A stretch of 64,000 nucleotides of DNA from Streptomyces mobaraensis NBRC 13819 = DSM 40847 (GCF_017916255.1 NZ_CP072827.1:5357501-5421500), one strand, 5' to 3'. Positions 45,407 to 54,790 are shown, counted from the stretch's first letter. The notes: generated by a model not told the origin, from the letters alone. Program-made: numbers and translations.

Positions 45407-45412
45407 TAAAGT
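45407..45412 (+). promoter_or_regulatory. Probable -10 of a leaderless smc transcript
   Basis: TAAAGT ends 8 nt before the smc GTG, and no ribosome-binding site lies between, the layout of Streptomyces leaderless mRNAs. The -35 region is not obvious. Confidence 0.4.
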
Positions 45413-45420
45413 CGGTCCGC

Positions 45421-48400
45421 GTGCACCTCAAGAGCCTGACCCTGCGCGGGTTCAAGTCCTTCGCCTCCGCCACCACCCTGCGCTTCGAGCCCGGCATCAC
45501 CTGCGTCGTGGGCCCCAACGGCTCCGGCAAGTCGAACGTCGTGGACGCCCTCTCCTGGGTCATGGGCGAGCAGGGCGCCAAATCGCTGCGCGGCGGCAAG
45601 ATGGAGGACGTCATCTTCGCCGGGACGACCGGCCGGCCGCCGCTCGGCCGCGCCGAGGTCTCGCTCACCATCGACAACTCCGACGGCGCGCTCCCCATCG
45701 AGTACGCCGAGGTCACCATCACGCGGATCATGTTCCGCAACGGCGGCAGCGAGTACCAGATCAACGGGGACACCTGCCGCCTCCTCGACATCCAGGAACT
45801 CCTCTCCGACTCCGGCATCGGCCGCGAGATGCACGTCATCGTCGGCCAGGGCCAGCTCGACTCCGTCCTGCACGCCGACCCCGCCGGCCGCCGCGCCTTC
45901 ATCGAGGAGGCCGCGGGCGTCCTCAAGCACCGCAAGCGCAAGGAGAAGGCGCTGCGGAAGCTGGACGCGATGAAGGCCAACCTCGCCCGCGTCCAGGACC
46001 TCAGCGACGAACTGCGCCGCCAGCTCAAGCCGCTGGGCCGGCAGGCCGCCGTCGCCCGCCGCGCCGCCGTCATCCAGGCCGACCTGCGTGACGCCCGGCT
46101 GCGGCTGCTCGCCGACGACCTGACGGCCCTCCGCGAGGCGCTGCGCGCCGAGATCGCCGACGAGGCCGCGCTCAAGAGCCGCAAGGACGCCACCGAGGCC
46201 GAGCTGCGCGAGGCGGCCCGCCGGGAGGCCGAACTGGAGCGGCAGGTCGAGGAGCTGACGCCACGGCTCGCTACGGCCCAGCAGACCTGGTACGAGCTGT
46301 CCCGCCTCGCCGAGCGGGTGCGCGGCACCATCGGCCTCGCGGACGCCCGCGTCACCAGCGCCACCGCCGCCCCCGCCGAGGAGCGGCGCGGCCGCGACCC
46401 CGAGGACCTGGAGCGCGAGGCGGCCCGGATCCGGGAGCAGGAGGCCGAGCTGGAGGCCGCCGTGGAGGCCGCGGGCCGCGCCCTGGAGGACACCTCCGCC
46501 CACCGCGCCGACCTCGAACGCCGCCTCGCCGACGAGGAACGCCGGCTGCGCGACGCCGCCCGCGCCCTCGCCGACCGCCGGGAGCAGCTCGCCCGGCTGC
46601 AGGGCCGGGTCACCGCCGCCCGCGGCCGGGTGGCCTCCGCCGAGGCCGAGGCCGGCCGGCTGGCGACCGCCCGCGACGAGGCCCGGGAGCGCGCGGCGGC
46701 GGCGCGGGAGGAGTACGAGCTCCGGCAGGCCGAGGCGGACGGCACCGACGCGGGCGACGCCGAACTCGCCGGCCGGCTGCGGGCCGCCAAGGAGGCGCTG
46801 GCCGAGGCCGACGCCGCGCTGGCCGCCGCCCGCGAGGCCGCCACGGACGCCGACCGCCGCCGGGCCGCCGTCACCGCCCGGCACGACGCCCTGGCCCTGG
46901 GCCTGCGCCGCAAGGACGGCACGGGCGCCCTGCTGACGGCGGGGGAGCGGTGGTCCGGGCTGCTGGGCCCGGCCGCGGAACTCCTCACCGTCGCCCAGGG
47001 GTACGAGCTCCCGGTGGCCGCCGCCCTGGGCGCCGCCGCCGACGGCGTCGCCGTCACCGGCCTCCCGGCCGCCGCCGAAGCCCTGCGCCTGCTGAAGAAG
47101 GAGGACGCCGGCCGGGCCGTCCTGCTGCTCGGCGGCGCTCCTTCACCCGACGCCCCGGAGCGGCCCGCCCCGCCCGTCGGCCGCTTCGCCGCGGGCCTGG
47201 TCGCCGGCCCCGACGAACTGCTGCCCGCCGTGCGGCGGCTGCTGGACGGCGTCGTGGTCGTCGACACCCTGGAGGACGCCGAACGGCTGGTCGCCGGGCG
47301 GCCGGAGCTGACCGCCGTCACCGCCGAGGGCGACGTCCTCGGCGCCCACCTCGTCCAGGGCGGTTCCGAGGGCGCGCCCAGCCTGCTGGAGGTGCGGGCG
47401 GCCGTCGACGAGGCCGCCGCCGAGCGGGCCGAGCTGGACGGGCGCTGCGCCGCCCTGGCCCGCGCGCAGGAGGAGGCGGTGGACGAGCGGGCCCGCCGCG
47501 CCGCCCTCGTCGAGGAGCTGGCGGCCCGGCTGAGCGCCGCCGACCGTGAGAAGTCCCGGTCCGCGCAGGTGCTCGGCGGGCTCGCCGGGCAGGCCCGCGC
47601 GGCGGCGGGCGAGGCCGAACGGGCCGCCGCCGCGGCCGCCCACGCGGAGGACGCCCTGGTCCGGGCCCGTGAGGAGGCCGAGGAACTGGCCGCGCGGCTG
47701 GCCGCGGCCGAGGAGCTGGGGGAGGACGAGCCGGCCGAGGAGCCGGACACCGCCGTCCGCGACCGGCTGGCCGCCGACGGCGCCAACGCCCGGCAGACCG
47801 AGATGGAGGCCCGGCTGCAGCTGCGCACCCATGAGGAGCGGGTCAAGGCGCTGGCGGGCCGGGCGGATTCGCTGGACCGGGCGGCGCGCGCGGAGCGGGA
47901 GGCGCGGGAGCGCGCCGAGCGGCGGCGGGCGCGGCTGCGGCACGAGGCCGAGGTGGCCACGGCCGTCGCGGCCGGCGCCCGGCAACTGCTGGCGCACGTC
48001 GAGGTGTCGCTGGTCCGCGCGGACGAGGAGCGGCGGTCGGCCGAGGCGGCGAAGGCGGAGCGCGAACGCGAGCTCGTCGCCGGCCGCAACCGGGCCCGCG
48101 AGCTCAAGTCCGAGCTGGACAAGCTCACGGACTCGGTGCACCGGGGCGAGGTGCTGGGGGCCGAGAAGCGGCTGCGCATCGAGCAGTTGGAGGCGAGGGC
48201 CCTGGAGGAGTTCGGCATCGAACCGGCGGCGCTGGCCGCCGAGTACGGTCCGGACCAGCCGGTGCCGCCGTCGCCCCCGGCGGAGGGCGAGGAGCCGCGG
48301 GAGCTCGCGCCCGTCCCGTACGTCCGGGCCGAGCAGGAGAAGCGGCTGCGCGCGGCCGAGCGGGCGTACCAGCAGCTGGGCAAGGTCAATCCGCTGGCGC

Positions 48401-48969
48401 TGGAGGAGTTCGCGGCGCTGGAGGAGCGGCACAAGTTCCTCTCCGAGCAGCTGGAGGACCTGAAGAAGACCCGGGCCGACCTGCTCCAGGTGGTCAAGGA
48501 CGTGGACCGGCGGGTGGAGGAGGTCTTCACCGAGGCGTACCGGGACACCGCCCGGGAGTTCGAGGGTGTCTTCTCCCGGTTGTTCCCGGGCGGCGAGGGC
48601 CGGCTCGTCCTCACCGACCCCGACGACATGCTGGCCACCGGCGTGGACGTGGAGGCCCGGCCGCCGGGCAAGAAGGTCAAGCGGCTGTCGCTGCTGTCGG
48701 GCGGCGAGCGGTCGCTGACCGCCGTCGCCCTGCTGGTGGCGATCTTCAAGGCGCGCCCCAGCCCGTTCTACGTGATGGACGAGGTCGAGGCGGCGCTGGA
48801 CGACACCAACCTCCAGCGGCTGATCCGGATCATGCGGGAGCTCCAGGAGAGCTCGCAGCTGATCGTGATCACGCACCAGAAGCGGACGATGGAGGTCGCC
48901 GACGCGCTCTACGGCGTGTCCATGCAGGGCGACGGTGTCTCAAAGGTGATCAGTCAGCGGTTGAAGTGA
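45421..48969 (+). CDS. smc: Chromosome segregation ATPase SMC
   Basis: A 1182-residue SMC protein that, with ScpA/ScpB, folds and segregates chromosomes. N-terminal LKSLTLRGFKSFASATTLRF and Walker A GPNGSGKSN; two long coiled coils; a Gly-containing hinge at about 505-640 (ALGAAADGVAVTGLPAAAEAL); C-terminal signature LSGGERSLTAVALL and Walker B PFYVMDEVEAALDDTN. An unusual Pro/Glu patch (PPSPPAEGEEPRE) interrupts the second coil near 955. Start GTG 45421 has no ribosome site, so leaderless translation is possible. Confidence 0.97.
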   Translation: MHLKSLTLRGFKSFASATTLRFEPGITCVVGPNGSGKSNVVDALSWVMGEQGAKSLRGGKMEDVIFAGTTGRPPLGRAEVSLTIDNSDGALPIEYAEVTITRIMFRNGGSEYQINGDTCRLLDIQELLSDSGIGREMHVIVGQGQLDSVLHADPAGRRAFIEEAAGVLKHRKRKEKALRKLDAMKANLARVQDLSDELRRQLKPLGRQAAVARRAAVIQADLRDARLRLLADDLTALREALRAEIADEAALKSRKDATEAELREAARREAELERQVEELTPRLATAQQTWYELSRLAERVRGTIGLADARVTSATAAPAEERRGRDPEDLEREAARIREQEAELEAAVEAAGRALEDTSAHRADLERRLADEERRLRDAARALADRREQLARLQGRVTAARGRVASAEAEAGRLATARDEARERAAAAREEYELRQAEADGTDAGDAELAGRLRAAKEALAEADAALAAAREAATDADRRRAAVTARHDALALGLRRKDGTGALLTAGERWSGLLGPAAELLTVAQGYELPVAAALGAAADGVAVTGLPAAAEALRLLKKEDAGRAVLLLGGAPSPDAPERPAPPVGRFAAGLVAGPDELLPAVRRLLDGVVVVDTLEDAERLVAGRPELTAVTAEGDVLGAHLVQGGSEGAPSLLEVRAAVDEAAAERAELDGRCAALARAQEEAVDERARRAALVEELAARLSAADREKSRSAQVLGGLAGQARAAAGEAERAAAAAAHAEDALVRAREEAEELAARLAAAEELGEDEPAEEPDTAVRDRLAADGANARQTEMEARLQLRTHEERVKALAGRADSLDRAARAEREARERAERRRARLRHEAEVATAVAAGARQLLAHVEVSLVRADEERRSAEAAKAERERELVAGRNRARELKSELDKLTDSVHRGEVLGAEKRLRIEQLEARALEEFGIEPAALAAEYGPDQPVPPSPPAEGEEPRELAPVPYVRAEQEKRLRAAERAYQQLGKVNPLALEEFAALEERHKFLSEQLEDLKKTRADLLQVVKDVDRRVEEVFTEAYRDTAREFEGVFSRLFPGGEGRLVLTDPDDMLATGVDVEARPPGKKVKRLSLLSGGERSLTAVALLVAIFKARPSPFYVMDEVEAALDDTNLQRLIRIMRELQESSQLIVITHQKRTMEVADALYGVSMQGDGVSKVISQRLK

Positions 48970-49051
48970 CCGGATCGATACGCCTGTCAATGATCGATCG
49001 TTGATCGCGGAGACCCTTGACACCCCCGCATTCAGGGCATTTTTCATGATC

Positions 49052-49070
49052 GCCTTCAAGTAATGAAGGC
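49052..49070. promoter_or_regulatory. Palindrome upstream of the sugar permease
   Basis: GCCTTCA-AGTAA-TGAAGGC, 7-bp arms, 43 bp before the -35 of the permease promoter. The motif CTTC...GAAG recurs at 49118-49132, partly over the promoter spacer, and CCTTCAA again at 49159. Candidate binding sites of a sugar-responsive regulator. Confidence 0.5.
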
Positions 49071-49112
49071 AAACTACCCCAAAGGTGAGGGATAGTTCTT
49101 CGTCACAAAGTA

Positions 49113-49140
49113 TTGACTTCGCCAAATGAAGACATAGGGT
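49113..49140 (+). promoter_or_regulatory. Promoter of the sugar permease
   Basis: TTGACT (49113-49118), 16-bp spacer, TAGGGT (49135-49140), in an A/T-rich 280-bp gap. A further TTGACA at 49017-49022 could be a second -35. Confidence 0.5.
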
Positions 49141-49252
49141 CTGCTGCGTTGCTTATGCCTTCAACTGGTGGGCACTTGGATCATGTGACCCACTGGAAAG
49201 GCCACCCCCACACCTTTCCCGGCAATGTCGCCGCGGAACCCAGGAGTACACG

Positions 49253-50671
49253 TTGACCAGCACTGCGATGGCGCAGGGGGCCGAGGGCCGCAAGGCCCAG
49301 CCGGACCACCTCGGCCACGTCATCTTCATCACCGCGGCCGCGGCCATGGGTGGCTTCCTCTTCGGCTATGACAGCTCCGTGATCAACGGCGCGGTCGAGG
49401 GCATCCGCCACAAGTACGACATCGGCTCGGCGGCCCTGGCCCAGGTCATCGCCATCGCGCTGATCGGCTGCGCCATCGGCGCCGCCACCGCGGGCCGCAT
49501 CGCCGACCGCATCGGCCGCATCCGCGTGATGCAGATCTCGGCGACCCTCTTCACCATCAGCGCCGTCGGTTCCGCGCTGCCCTTCGCCCTCTGGGACCTG
49601 GCCTTCTGGCGCGTCCTGGGCGGCATCGCGATCGGCATGGCCTCGGTCATCGGCCCGGCCTACATCGCCGAGGTCTCCCCGCCCGCGTACCGCGGCCGCC
49701 TCGGCTCCTTCCAGCAGGCCGCGATCGTCGTCGGCATCGCCGTCTCCCAGCTGGTCAACTGGGGCATCCTCAACATGGCCGACGGCGACCAGCGCGGCAA
49801 GGTGCTGGGCATCGAGGCCTGGCAGCTGATGCTCGGCGTCATGGTCGTCCCCGCCGTCCTCTACGGCCTGCTCTCCTTCGCGATCCCCGAGTCCCCGCGC
49901 TTCCTGATCTCCGTCGGCAAGATCGACAAGGCCAAGGCCGTCCTCGCGGACGTCGAGGGCAAGGGCGTCGACCTCGACGGCCGCGTCGCCGAGATCGAGC
50001 ACGCGATGCACAGCGAGCAGAAGTCCACCTTCAAGGACCTGCTCGGCGGCAAGGCCGGCTTCCTCCCGATCGTCTGGGTCGGTATCGGCCTCTCGGTCTT
50101 CCAGCAGCTGGTCGGCATCAACGTCGCCTTCTACTACTCGGCGACCCTGTGGCAGTCCGTGGGCATCGACCCGAGCGACTCGTTCCTCTACTCGTTCACC
50201 ACGTCGATCATCAACATCGTCGGCACCGTGATCGCGATGATCTTCGTCGACCGGGTCGGCCGCAAGCCGCTCGCGATCGTCGGCTCCGCCGGTATGGCGA
50301 TCTCCCTGGCCCTGGAGGCCTGGGCCTTCTCCTCCCAGGCCGGTGACGGCTCGCTGCCGACCGCCCAGGGCACCGTCGCCCTGATCGCGGCCCACGCCTT
50401 CGTCCTCTTCTTCGCCCTCTCCTGGGGCGTCGTGGTCTGGGTGTTCCTCGGCGAGATGTTCCCCAACCGCATCCGCGCCGCGGCGCTGGGTGTGGCCGCG
50501 GCCGCCCAGTGGGTCGCCAACTGGGCCATCACGGCGAGCTTCCCGAGCCTGTCGGACTGGAACCTGTCCGGCACGTACATCATCTACACGGTCTTCGCCG
50601 TGCTCTCCATCCCCTTCGTGCTCAAGTACGTCAAGGAGACCAAGGGCAAGGCGTTGGAGGAGATGGGCTGA
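49253..50671 (+). CDS. glcP: Sugar-porter MFS permease, probable glucose permease GlcP
   Basis: A 472-residue MFS sugar porter with 12 membrane segments. Sugar-transporter signatures: FGYDSSVINGAVEGI, GRIADRIGRIRVMQ, YIAEVSPPAYRGRLGSFQQ, the substrate-site helix FQQLVGINVAFYYS and VFLGEMFPNRIR. In S. coelicolor the gene after smc is the glucose-H+ symporter glcP1, so this is very probably its counterpart. TTG start at 49253, 7 nt after GGAG. The A/T-rich upstream gap with palindromes fits induced expression. Confidence 0.9.
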   Translation: MTSTAMAQGAEGRKAQPDHLGHVIFITAAAAMGGFLFGYDSSVINGAVEGIRHKYDIGSAALAQVIAIALIGCAIGAATAGRIADRIGRIRVMQISATLFTISAVGSALPFALWDLAFWRVLGGIAIGMASVIGPAYIAEVSPPAYRGRLGSFQQAAIVVGIAVSQLVNWGILNMADGDQRGKVLGIEAWQLMLGVMVVPAVLYGLLSFAIPESPRFLISVGKIDKAKAVLADVEGKGVDLDGRVAEIEHAMHSEQKSTFKDLLGGKAGFLPIVWVGIGLSVFQQLVGINVAFYYSATLWQSVGIDPSDSFLYSFTTSIINIVGTVIAMIFVDRVGRKPLAIVGSAGMAISLALEAWAFSSQAGDGSLPTAQGTVALIAAHAFVLFFALSWGVVVWVFLGEMFPNRIRAAALGVAAAAQWVANWAITASFPSLSDWNLSGTYIIYTVFAVLSIPFVLKYVKETKGKALEEMG

Positions 50672-50752
50672 CATCCCCCCGCCGCCCCTCTCCACGGACA
50701 GGCCGTCCCGGTTCCGCACCGGGGCGGCCTGTCCGCTGTCTACTCTGGGACC

Positions 50753-51511
50753 GTGCTGTCTGTCGTCGTGGCCCCCCGGGGCCGCCCCCCGGTGATCGAA
50801 CGGAACGCGGACGCGGTCCACTACGCCGCGAGCACCATGAAGGTGGCCGTGCTGGCCGCCCTCCACCGCTCCGGCACCGACCTCGACCGGCCCGTGGCGG
50901 TCGTCAACCGCTTCGCCTCCGCGGCCGGCGGCACCTACGCCAACGACCCCGCCGAGGACAGCGATCCGCTGCCCTGGCGACGGCTCGGCGAGACGGTCCC
51001 GCTGCGCTGGCTCGCCGAGCGGATGGTCACCCACTCCTCCAATCTGGCCACCAACCTCTGCCTGGCCGAGGCCGGTTACGCGGCCGTGGCCGACGTCTGG
51101 CGCCGGGCCGGCGCCACCCGCAGCACCGTCACCCGCGGCATCGAGGACCACCGCGCCCGCGCGGCCGGCCTCCAGAACCACGTCACCGCCCGCGACCTCG
51201 CCGCCCTCCTGGACTCCCTGGAGCCCGAGGTCCTGGCCCTGCTGGAGCACAACGCCCACGCCGTCGACCTCGCCGCGGGCCTGCCCCCGGGCACCCGCCT
51301 GGCCGGCAAGAACGGCTGGATCACCGGCCTCCGCCACAGCGCCGCCGTGATCCACCCACCCGACGCCCCGCCCTACACCCTCGCCGTCTGCTACACCGGC
51401 CCCCTCGGCTCGGGCGACGACGTCCACGACCCGGCGGCGCGACTGCTGGCGCGGGTCTCGGCGGGGGTGTGGGGGAGGCGGCGGGAGATCGGGCGGATGG
51501 CGGTGGGCTGA
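50753..51511 (+). CDS. Serine hydrolase, class A beta-lactamase/transpeptidase-like
   Basis: A 252-residue penicillin-recognising-fold protein: SxxK in ASTMKVAVLAAL (Ser about 27), the SDN-like HSSNLATNLCL, and a KNGW in place of the KTG box. It starts almost directly at the domain and lacks a signal peptide; relatives of this kind are cytoplasmic or non-classical. The altered third box makes beta-lactamase activity doubtful. Start GTG 50753. Confidence 0.8.
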   Translation: MLSVVVAPRGRPPVIERNADAVHYAASTMKVAVLAALHRSGTDLDRPVAVVNRFASAAGGTYANDPAEDSDPLPWRRLGETVPLRWLAERMVTHSSNLATNLCLAEAGYAAVADVWRRAGATRSTVTRGIEDHRARAAGLQNHVTARDLAALLDSLEPEVLALLEHNAHAVDLAAGLPPGTRLAGKNGWITGLRHSAAVIHPPDAPPYTLAVCYTGPLGSGDDVHDPAARLLARVSAGVWGRRREIGRMAVG

Positions 51512-51535
51512 GGGCGGGGCCTCACCGACGGGGAC

Positions 51536-52197
51536 TCACGGCACGATCGTCCAGCGCTGCCGCGGGCCGTCGTCGCAGGGCTCGGTCGTCACGTGACCCG
51601 CGTGCCGCAGCGGCGCCGCCAGGCACAGGCGCGCGGCCTCGTCGCGGATGCGGAGGGTGCCGTCGCCGTACCTCTCGGTCTGCCGGCGGTGGCCCGTGCC
51701 GTCCTTTCTGGCGCGGCGGTCGGAGCGGTCGCCCCGGACGGCGTCCTCGGCGAGGGCGCCGGGCGCGGCCTGGGGACTGCCGCCGCGGGCGAAGCGGTGC
51801 CAGTGGCCCTGCACGGTCCGCATCCGGAACCGCTGGTCGGCGCTGTCGTGCGCCTGCCGCCGGGTCCCGCGCGCCTGACCCGGCTCGGCGGGCGGCCCGC
51901 CGCCGACCTCCTGAAGGGCGACGACCTCGTGCCGAATCGTCAGCGGCCCCACCTCGCCGGTCCAGCGCAGCCCGTGGTCGGAGCCCCGCATGTTGTACGA
52001 GGCGAACGGCCGACGGCTGCCGTCCGACCGGCTCGCGACCGCCCCGCCGTCCGCCCGCGTCGGCTCCCCGCCGGCCCCGGCTCCGGCCCCGACGAGCAGC
52101 CCGGTCGCCGGCAGCGTGGTGGCGAGGACGGCGGTCAGCCGCGGTCTACGGGCCGGGGAGGGGGGGGTCGGGAGCGGGGTAATAAGGGTGTGCTCAT
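51536..52197 (-). pseudogene. Decayed secreted DNase-I/CdtB-like protein with ricin-lectin tail
   Basis: Read with one extra base in a C8 tract at 52160-52167, this is a secreted protein. ATG 52197 has GGAG 9 nt upstream, followed by an N-terminus with two adjacent TTA codons, a signal peptide (ARRPRLTAVLATTLPATGLL), then an endonuclease/exonuclease/phosphatase start (RPFASYNMRGSDHGLRW, VVALQEVGGGPP) with the catalytic Asn and Glu. The rest of that fold, including its His/Asp sites, is absent. The remaining ~110 residues end in a ricin-B-lectin segment (ARLCLAAPL, CDDGPRQRWTIVP). As sequenced, the ATG frame stops after about 20 codons. Both the frameshift and the internal loss suggest a pseudogene; sequencing error could explain only the first. 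Confidence 0.7.
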
Positions 52198-52844
52198 CGT
52201 GGTCTCCGCACAGTAGTACGGGAATGGGCAACCGCGGGAACGATCCGTTCACGTCCGAAAGGTCCGCGTCAAGAGTGTGCCGGGCGACAACTCGCTTGCG
52301 CGGCAAGGGCCATGGCGACATGCCGCCCTGACTCCCCGGCCGGTCGCGGTGCGCGGCGCGATCCTCCACTGCGCGGCCCCCGGCAACCGGTTCGACCGGG
52401 CCTGGGACCCACCACTCGTCCGCCGACCGCATCGGCCAGCCGTGCACGCGCTGTCGCCCGACATGATCCGCGACGCGCGATACGGCGCGGGGACTGGTGG
52501 GGTCCGCGCTCGCCGGCGCCGTCGTGGCGCAGGGGCGAGACGACGTCGACGCGATTCGGCGCGTTTCAACGCCGCCTCGCCGCCATGAAGCGACAACAAC
52601 CGGCGACACGGGCCGGGTTGGCCATCGGTACCGTTCGGAGGAACGAGTGAGACCCACGCTGGGCCCGTGACGCCACCCTCGAAGCGCTCGCCGAGGCGAT
52701 GGATCTCCCGCGAGCCACCCGCGCCGCTCGCCGGACGGATGCGAGGCGTGCCGGGCGAGCGCGTCCACCCCGGCGGGTACTGACGTGCGCCTGAACGCAC
52801 GCCCTACGCTGGCTGTGCCGAGCCGCGCGAAGAAGGGCATCCCC
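52198..52844. other. Non-coding stretch with gene remnants
   Basis: 647 bp with no intact gene. It holds the XRE-regulator fragment at 52388-52495 and, near 52675-52710, a short piece reading TLEALAEAMDLP, which resembles the end of another XRE helix-turn-helix domain. Base composition is slightly less GC-rich than the flanks. It looks like decayed DNA between the pseudogene and the intact XRE gene. Confidence 0.5.
52388..52495 (+). pseudogene. Remnant of an XRE-regulator paralogue
   Basis: 36 codons reading RFDRAWDPPLVRRPHRPAVH then ALSPDMIRDARYGAGT align without gaps to residues RLDRAW...LLPDLIRDAQCGARA of the intact regulator at 52845-54089. Upstream and downstream of the fragment the similarity is lost. 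No start or HTH is connected to it. Confidence 0.6.
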
Positions 52845-54089
52845 ATGCCGAACGAGGCCACCCCGGACCCTTATGCCCATCCCCTGGTCTTCGGCCAGCG
52901 GATGCAGATCCTGCGCACTCGCCGTGGAATGAGCCGTCCGGTGCTCGCCGGGCTGCTCGGGCGGTCGCCTTCGTGGGTGAAGCAGGTGGAGAACGGCGTC
53001 CTCAACACGCCGTCCCTGTCGATGATCCTGCGCATCGCCGAGGTCCTGCGGGTGCGCGACCTGGTGGAACTGACCGGGGACCCGGCCACATCGGCCGAGT
53101 TGTTCACCGGCCCGGGGCACCGGCTCCTCCCCGCGGTGCGGGAGGCGGTCGACGCCTTTCCGGTCCGGTACGAGCGCGAGCCGGTGTCCGCGACGTGCCT
53201 GCGGCAGCGGCTCGACCGTGCCTGGGCGGCGCGCCACTCCGCCGCGAACCACCGTGCCGCCGTGGGCGCGCTGCTGCCCGACCTGATCCGCGACGCGCAG
53301 TGCGGCGCGCGGGCCGCCGAGACGTCGGCCAAGCGGCGGGCCATGCAGGCGATCCTGTCCGAGGTGTACTCTCTGGCCCAGTTCTTCGTGGCCTACCAGC
53401 CCGACCCGGCCCTCCTCTGGCGGGTGGCCGAACGCGGCATGGTCGCCGCCCAGGAGTCCGAGGACCCGCACGCCATCGGTGTGGCCGCCTGGCTGACCGT
53501 CCAAGCCCACCGCGACGCCGGACACTTCGACGCGGCCGAGACCGTCAACGCGGAGACGCTGCGGTACCTGGAGCCGATGCTCCCGGACGCGAGCACCGAA
53601 GTGCGCGCCGTGACCGGGGCCCTGCGCTTCGAGGCCGGTTACACGGCGGCACGCCGTGGTGAGGCCGGGACCGCATGGGGCTGGTGGGACCGGGCCCGCA
53701 GGCTGGCGGAGGCGTTGCCGCCCGGCTACTACCATCCCGTCACCTCGTTCTCCACGGCCGTGATGTCGGCCCACGCCGTCACGGTCGCCGTCGAGTTGCG
53801 TGCGGGCCCCGAGTCCGTCAGGCAGTCCGCCAGGGCGGACGGGGACCTGATCCCGTCCCGCCCGCGCCGTGCGCGGCACCGCATCGAGGAAGCCCGCGCC
53901 CACCACCTCGACGGCCGGGCGGACGTCGCCCTGGCGACCCTCGCCAAGGCCCATGCGACGGCACCCGAGACGATCGCCTACAACGGCTATGCCCGACGGA
54001 TCGTGCTGGAGGAAACCGAGTCCCGGCGCCCGGAGCGACGGCGGCGCGCCGGCGAACTCGCCGTGCAGCTGGGGGTTCTCGCGGTCTGA
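52845..54089 (+). CDS. XRE-family regulator with large helical C-terminal domain
   Basis: A 414-residue regulator: N-terminal HTH_XRE (FGQRMQILRTRRGMSRPVLA, LLGRSPSWVKQVENGVL, SMILRIAEVLRV) and a ~300-residue helical domain with TPR-like repeats, as in many Streptomyces regulators whose ligand is unknown. ATG 52845 (MPNEATPDPYAHP) follows AAGGG. Two small genes follow on the same strand, a combination common in Streptomyces. A truncated paralogue lies just upstream. Confidence 0.85.
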   Translation: MPNEATPDPYAHPLVFGQRMQILRTRRGMSRPVLAGLLGRSPSWVKQVENGVLNTPSLSMILRIAEVLRVRDLVELTGDPATSAELFTGPGHRLLPAVREAVDAFPVRYEREPVSATCLRQRLDRAWAARHSAANHRAAVGALLPDLIRDAQCGARAAETSAKRRAMQAILSEVYSLAQFFVAYQPDPALLWRVAERGMVAAQESEDPHAIGVAAWLTVQAHRDAGHFDAAETVNAETLRYLEPMLPDASTEVRAVTGALRFEAGYTAARRGEAGTAWGWWDRARRLAEALPPGYYHPVTSFSTAVMSAHAVTVAVELRAGPESVRQSARADGDLIPSRPRRARHRIEEARAHHLDGRADVALATLAKAHATAPETIAYNGYARRIVLEETESRRPERRRRAGELAVQLGVLAV

Positions 54090-54199
54090 CCGCACCGGCT
54101 TGAACGCATGAGCGAGGGGCAGGATCTCTGCCCCTTCCGCTTTCCCCGGAGCCCTACGGTCGGCGCGACACCCCATCCCTCAGCGACTCCGGGAGTCGT

Positions 54200-54790
54200 A
54201 TGGACAACACCACGACGGCGCGGGCGGCTACGCTGCCCGCCCCGCACAACGCCTCAAGGCGCTCGGCGAGAGGCACTTCGAGTGCCTGCCCCGACCCGCG
54301 TGACCAAGGCCCCGCTCCGGAAACGGCACGGGCGCGGGCATCGGAACCGTGTCACTTCGGACAGCATTCGCGGTGCCCCGGAGTCACGGTGATCCGCTGG
54401 ATCTCCGGCGACGCCGACCGTGACCGTACCGAACGCTCACCCTGCGACTGCCCCTGCCATGAGCGGGCGGCGAGTCGGGCCGGGAACCTGCCGTCGCCCA
54501 CCGACTCCACCTCCGCCGCCACCCCGAACGGAAAGCCAAGCCCATGGCCTCCCTCCTCCGCCTCCACCCCTGGCTCGCCACCGGCCCCGCCGCCTGGCTC
54601 GTCTCGCGGGAGGTGCACCCCGGGGTGGCCAGGGAAGCGTGGGCCAAGGGGCTGCCGGCCACGTTGCGGGCCGGGATTCATTTCGACGCCGTCCACGTGT
54701 CCGCCGCGCTCGTCGAGAGCCGGGTCGCGAGCCGGGAGCGCGGGGCGGTGGAGGCGTGGTTCCGGGAGGGCGGGATCGCGGCGTCGGTGA
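54200..54790 (+). CDS. Cys-rich small hypothetical protein; C-terminal half doubtful
   Basis: ATG 54200 has GGGAG 4 nt upstream. The first ~95 residues look real: a disordered start, then PCHFGQHSRCPGVTVIRWIS and CDCPCHERA, a Cys/His pattern suited to metal binding. From about residue 115 (54544) to 196 the frame overlaps the next gene and reads as Pro/Ser/Arg-rich shadow. Either a frameshift removed the native stop or the genes overlap by about 250 bp. Function unknown; lies between an XRE regulator and another small gene. Confidence 0.5.
   Translation: MDNTTTARAATLPAPHNASRRSARGTSSACPDPRDQGPAPETARARASEPCHFGQHSRCPGVTVIRWISGDADRDRTERSPCDCPCHERAASRAGNLPSPTDSTSAATPNGKPSPWPPSSASTPGSPPAPPPGSSRGRCTPGWPGKRGPRGCRPRCGPGFISTPSTCPPRSSRAGSRAGSAGRWRRGSGRAGSRRR

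Noticed and set aside
54108..54392. 94-codon ORF between the XRE gene and the Cys-rich gene
   Set aside because: No ribosome site, Arg/Pro-rich, and overlaps the better supported ATG at 54200 in another frame.
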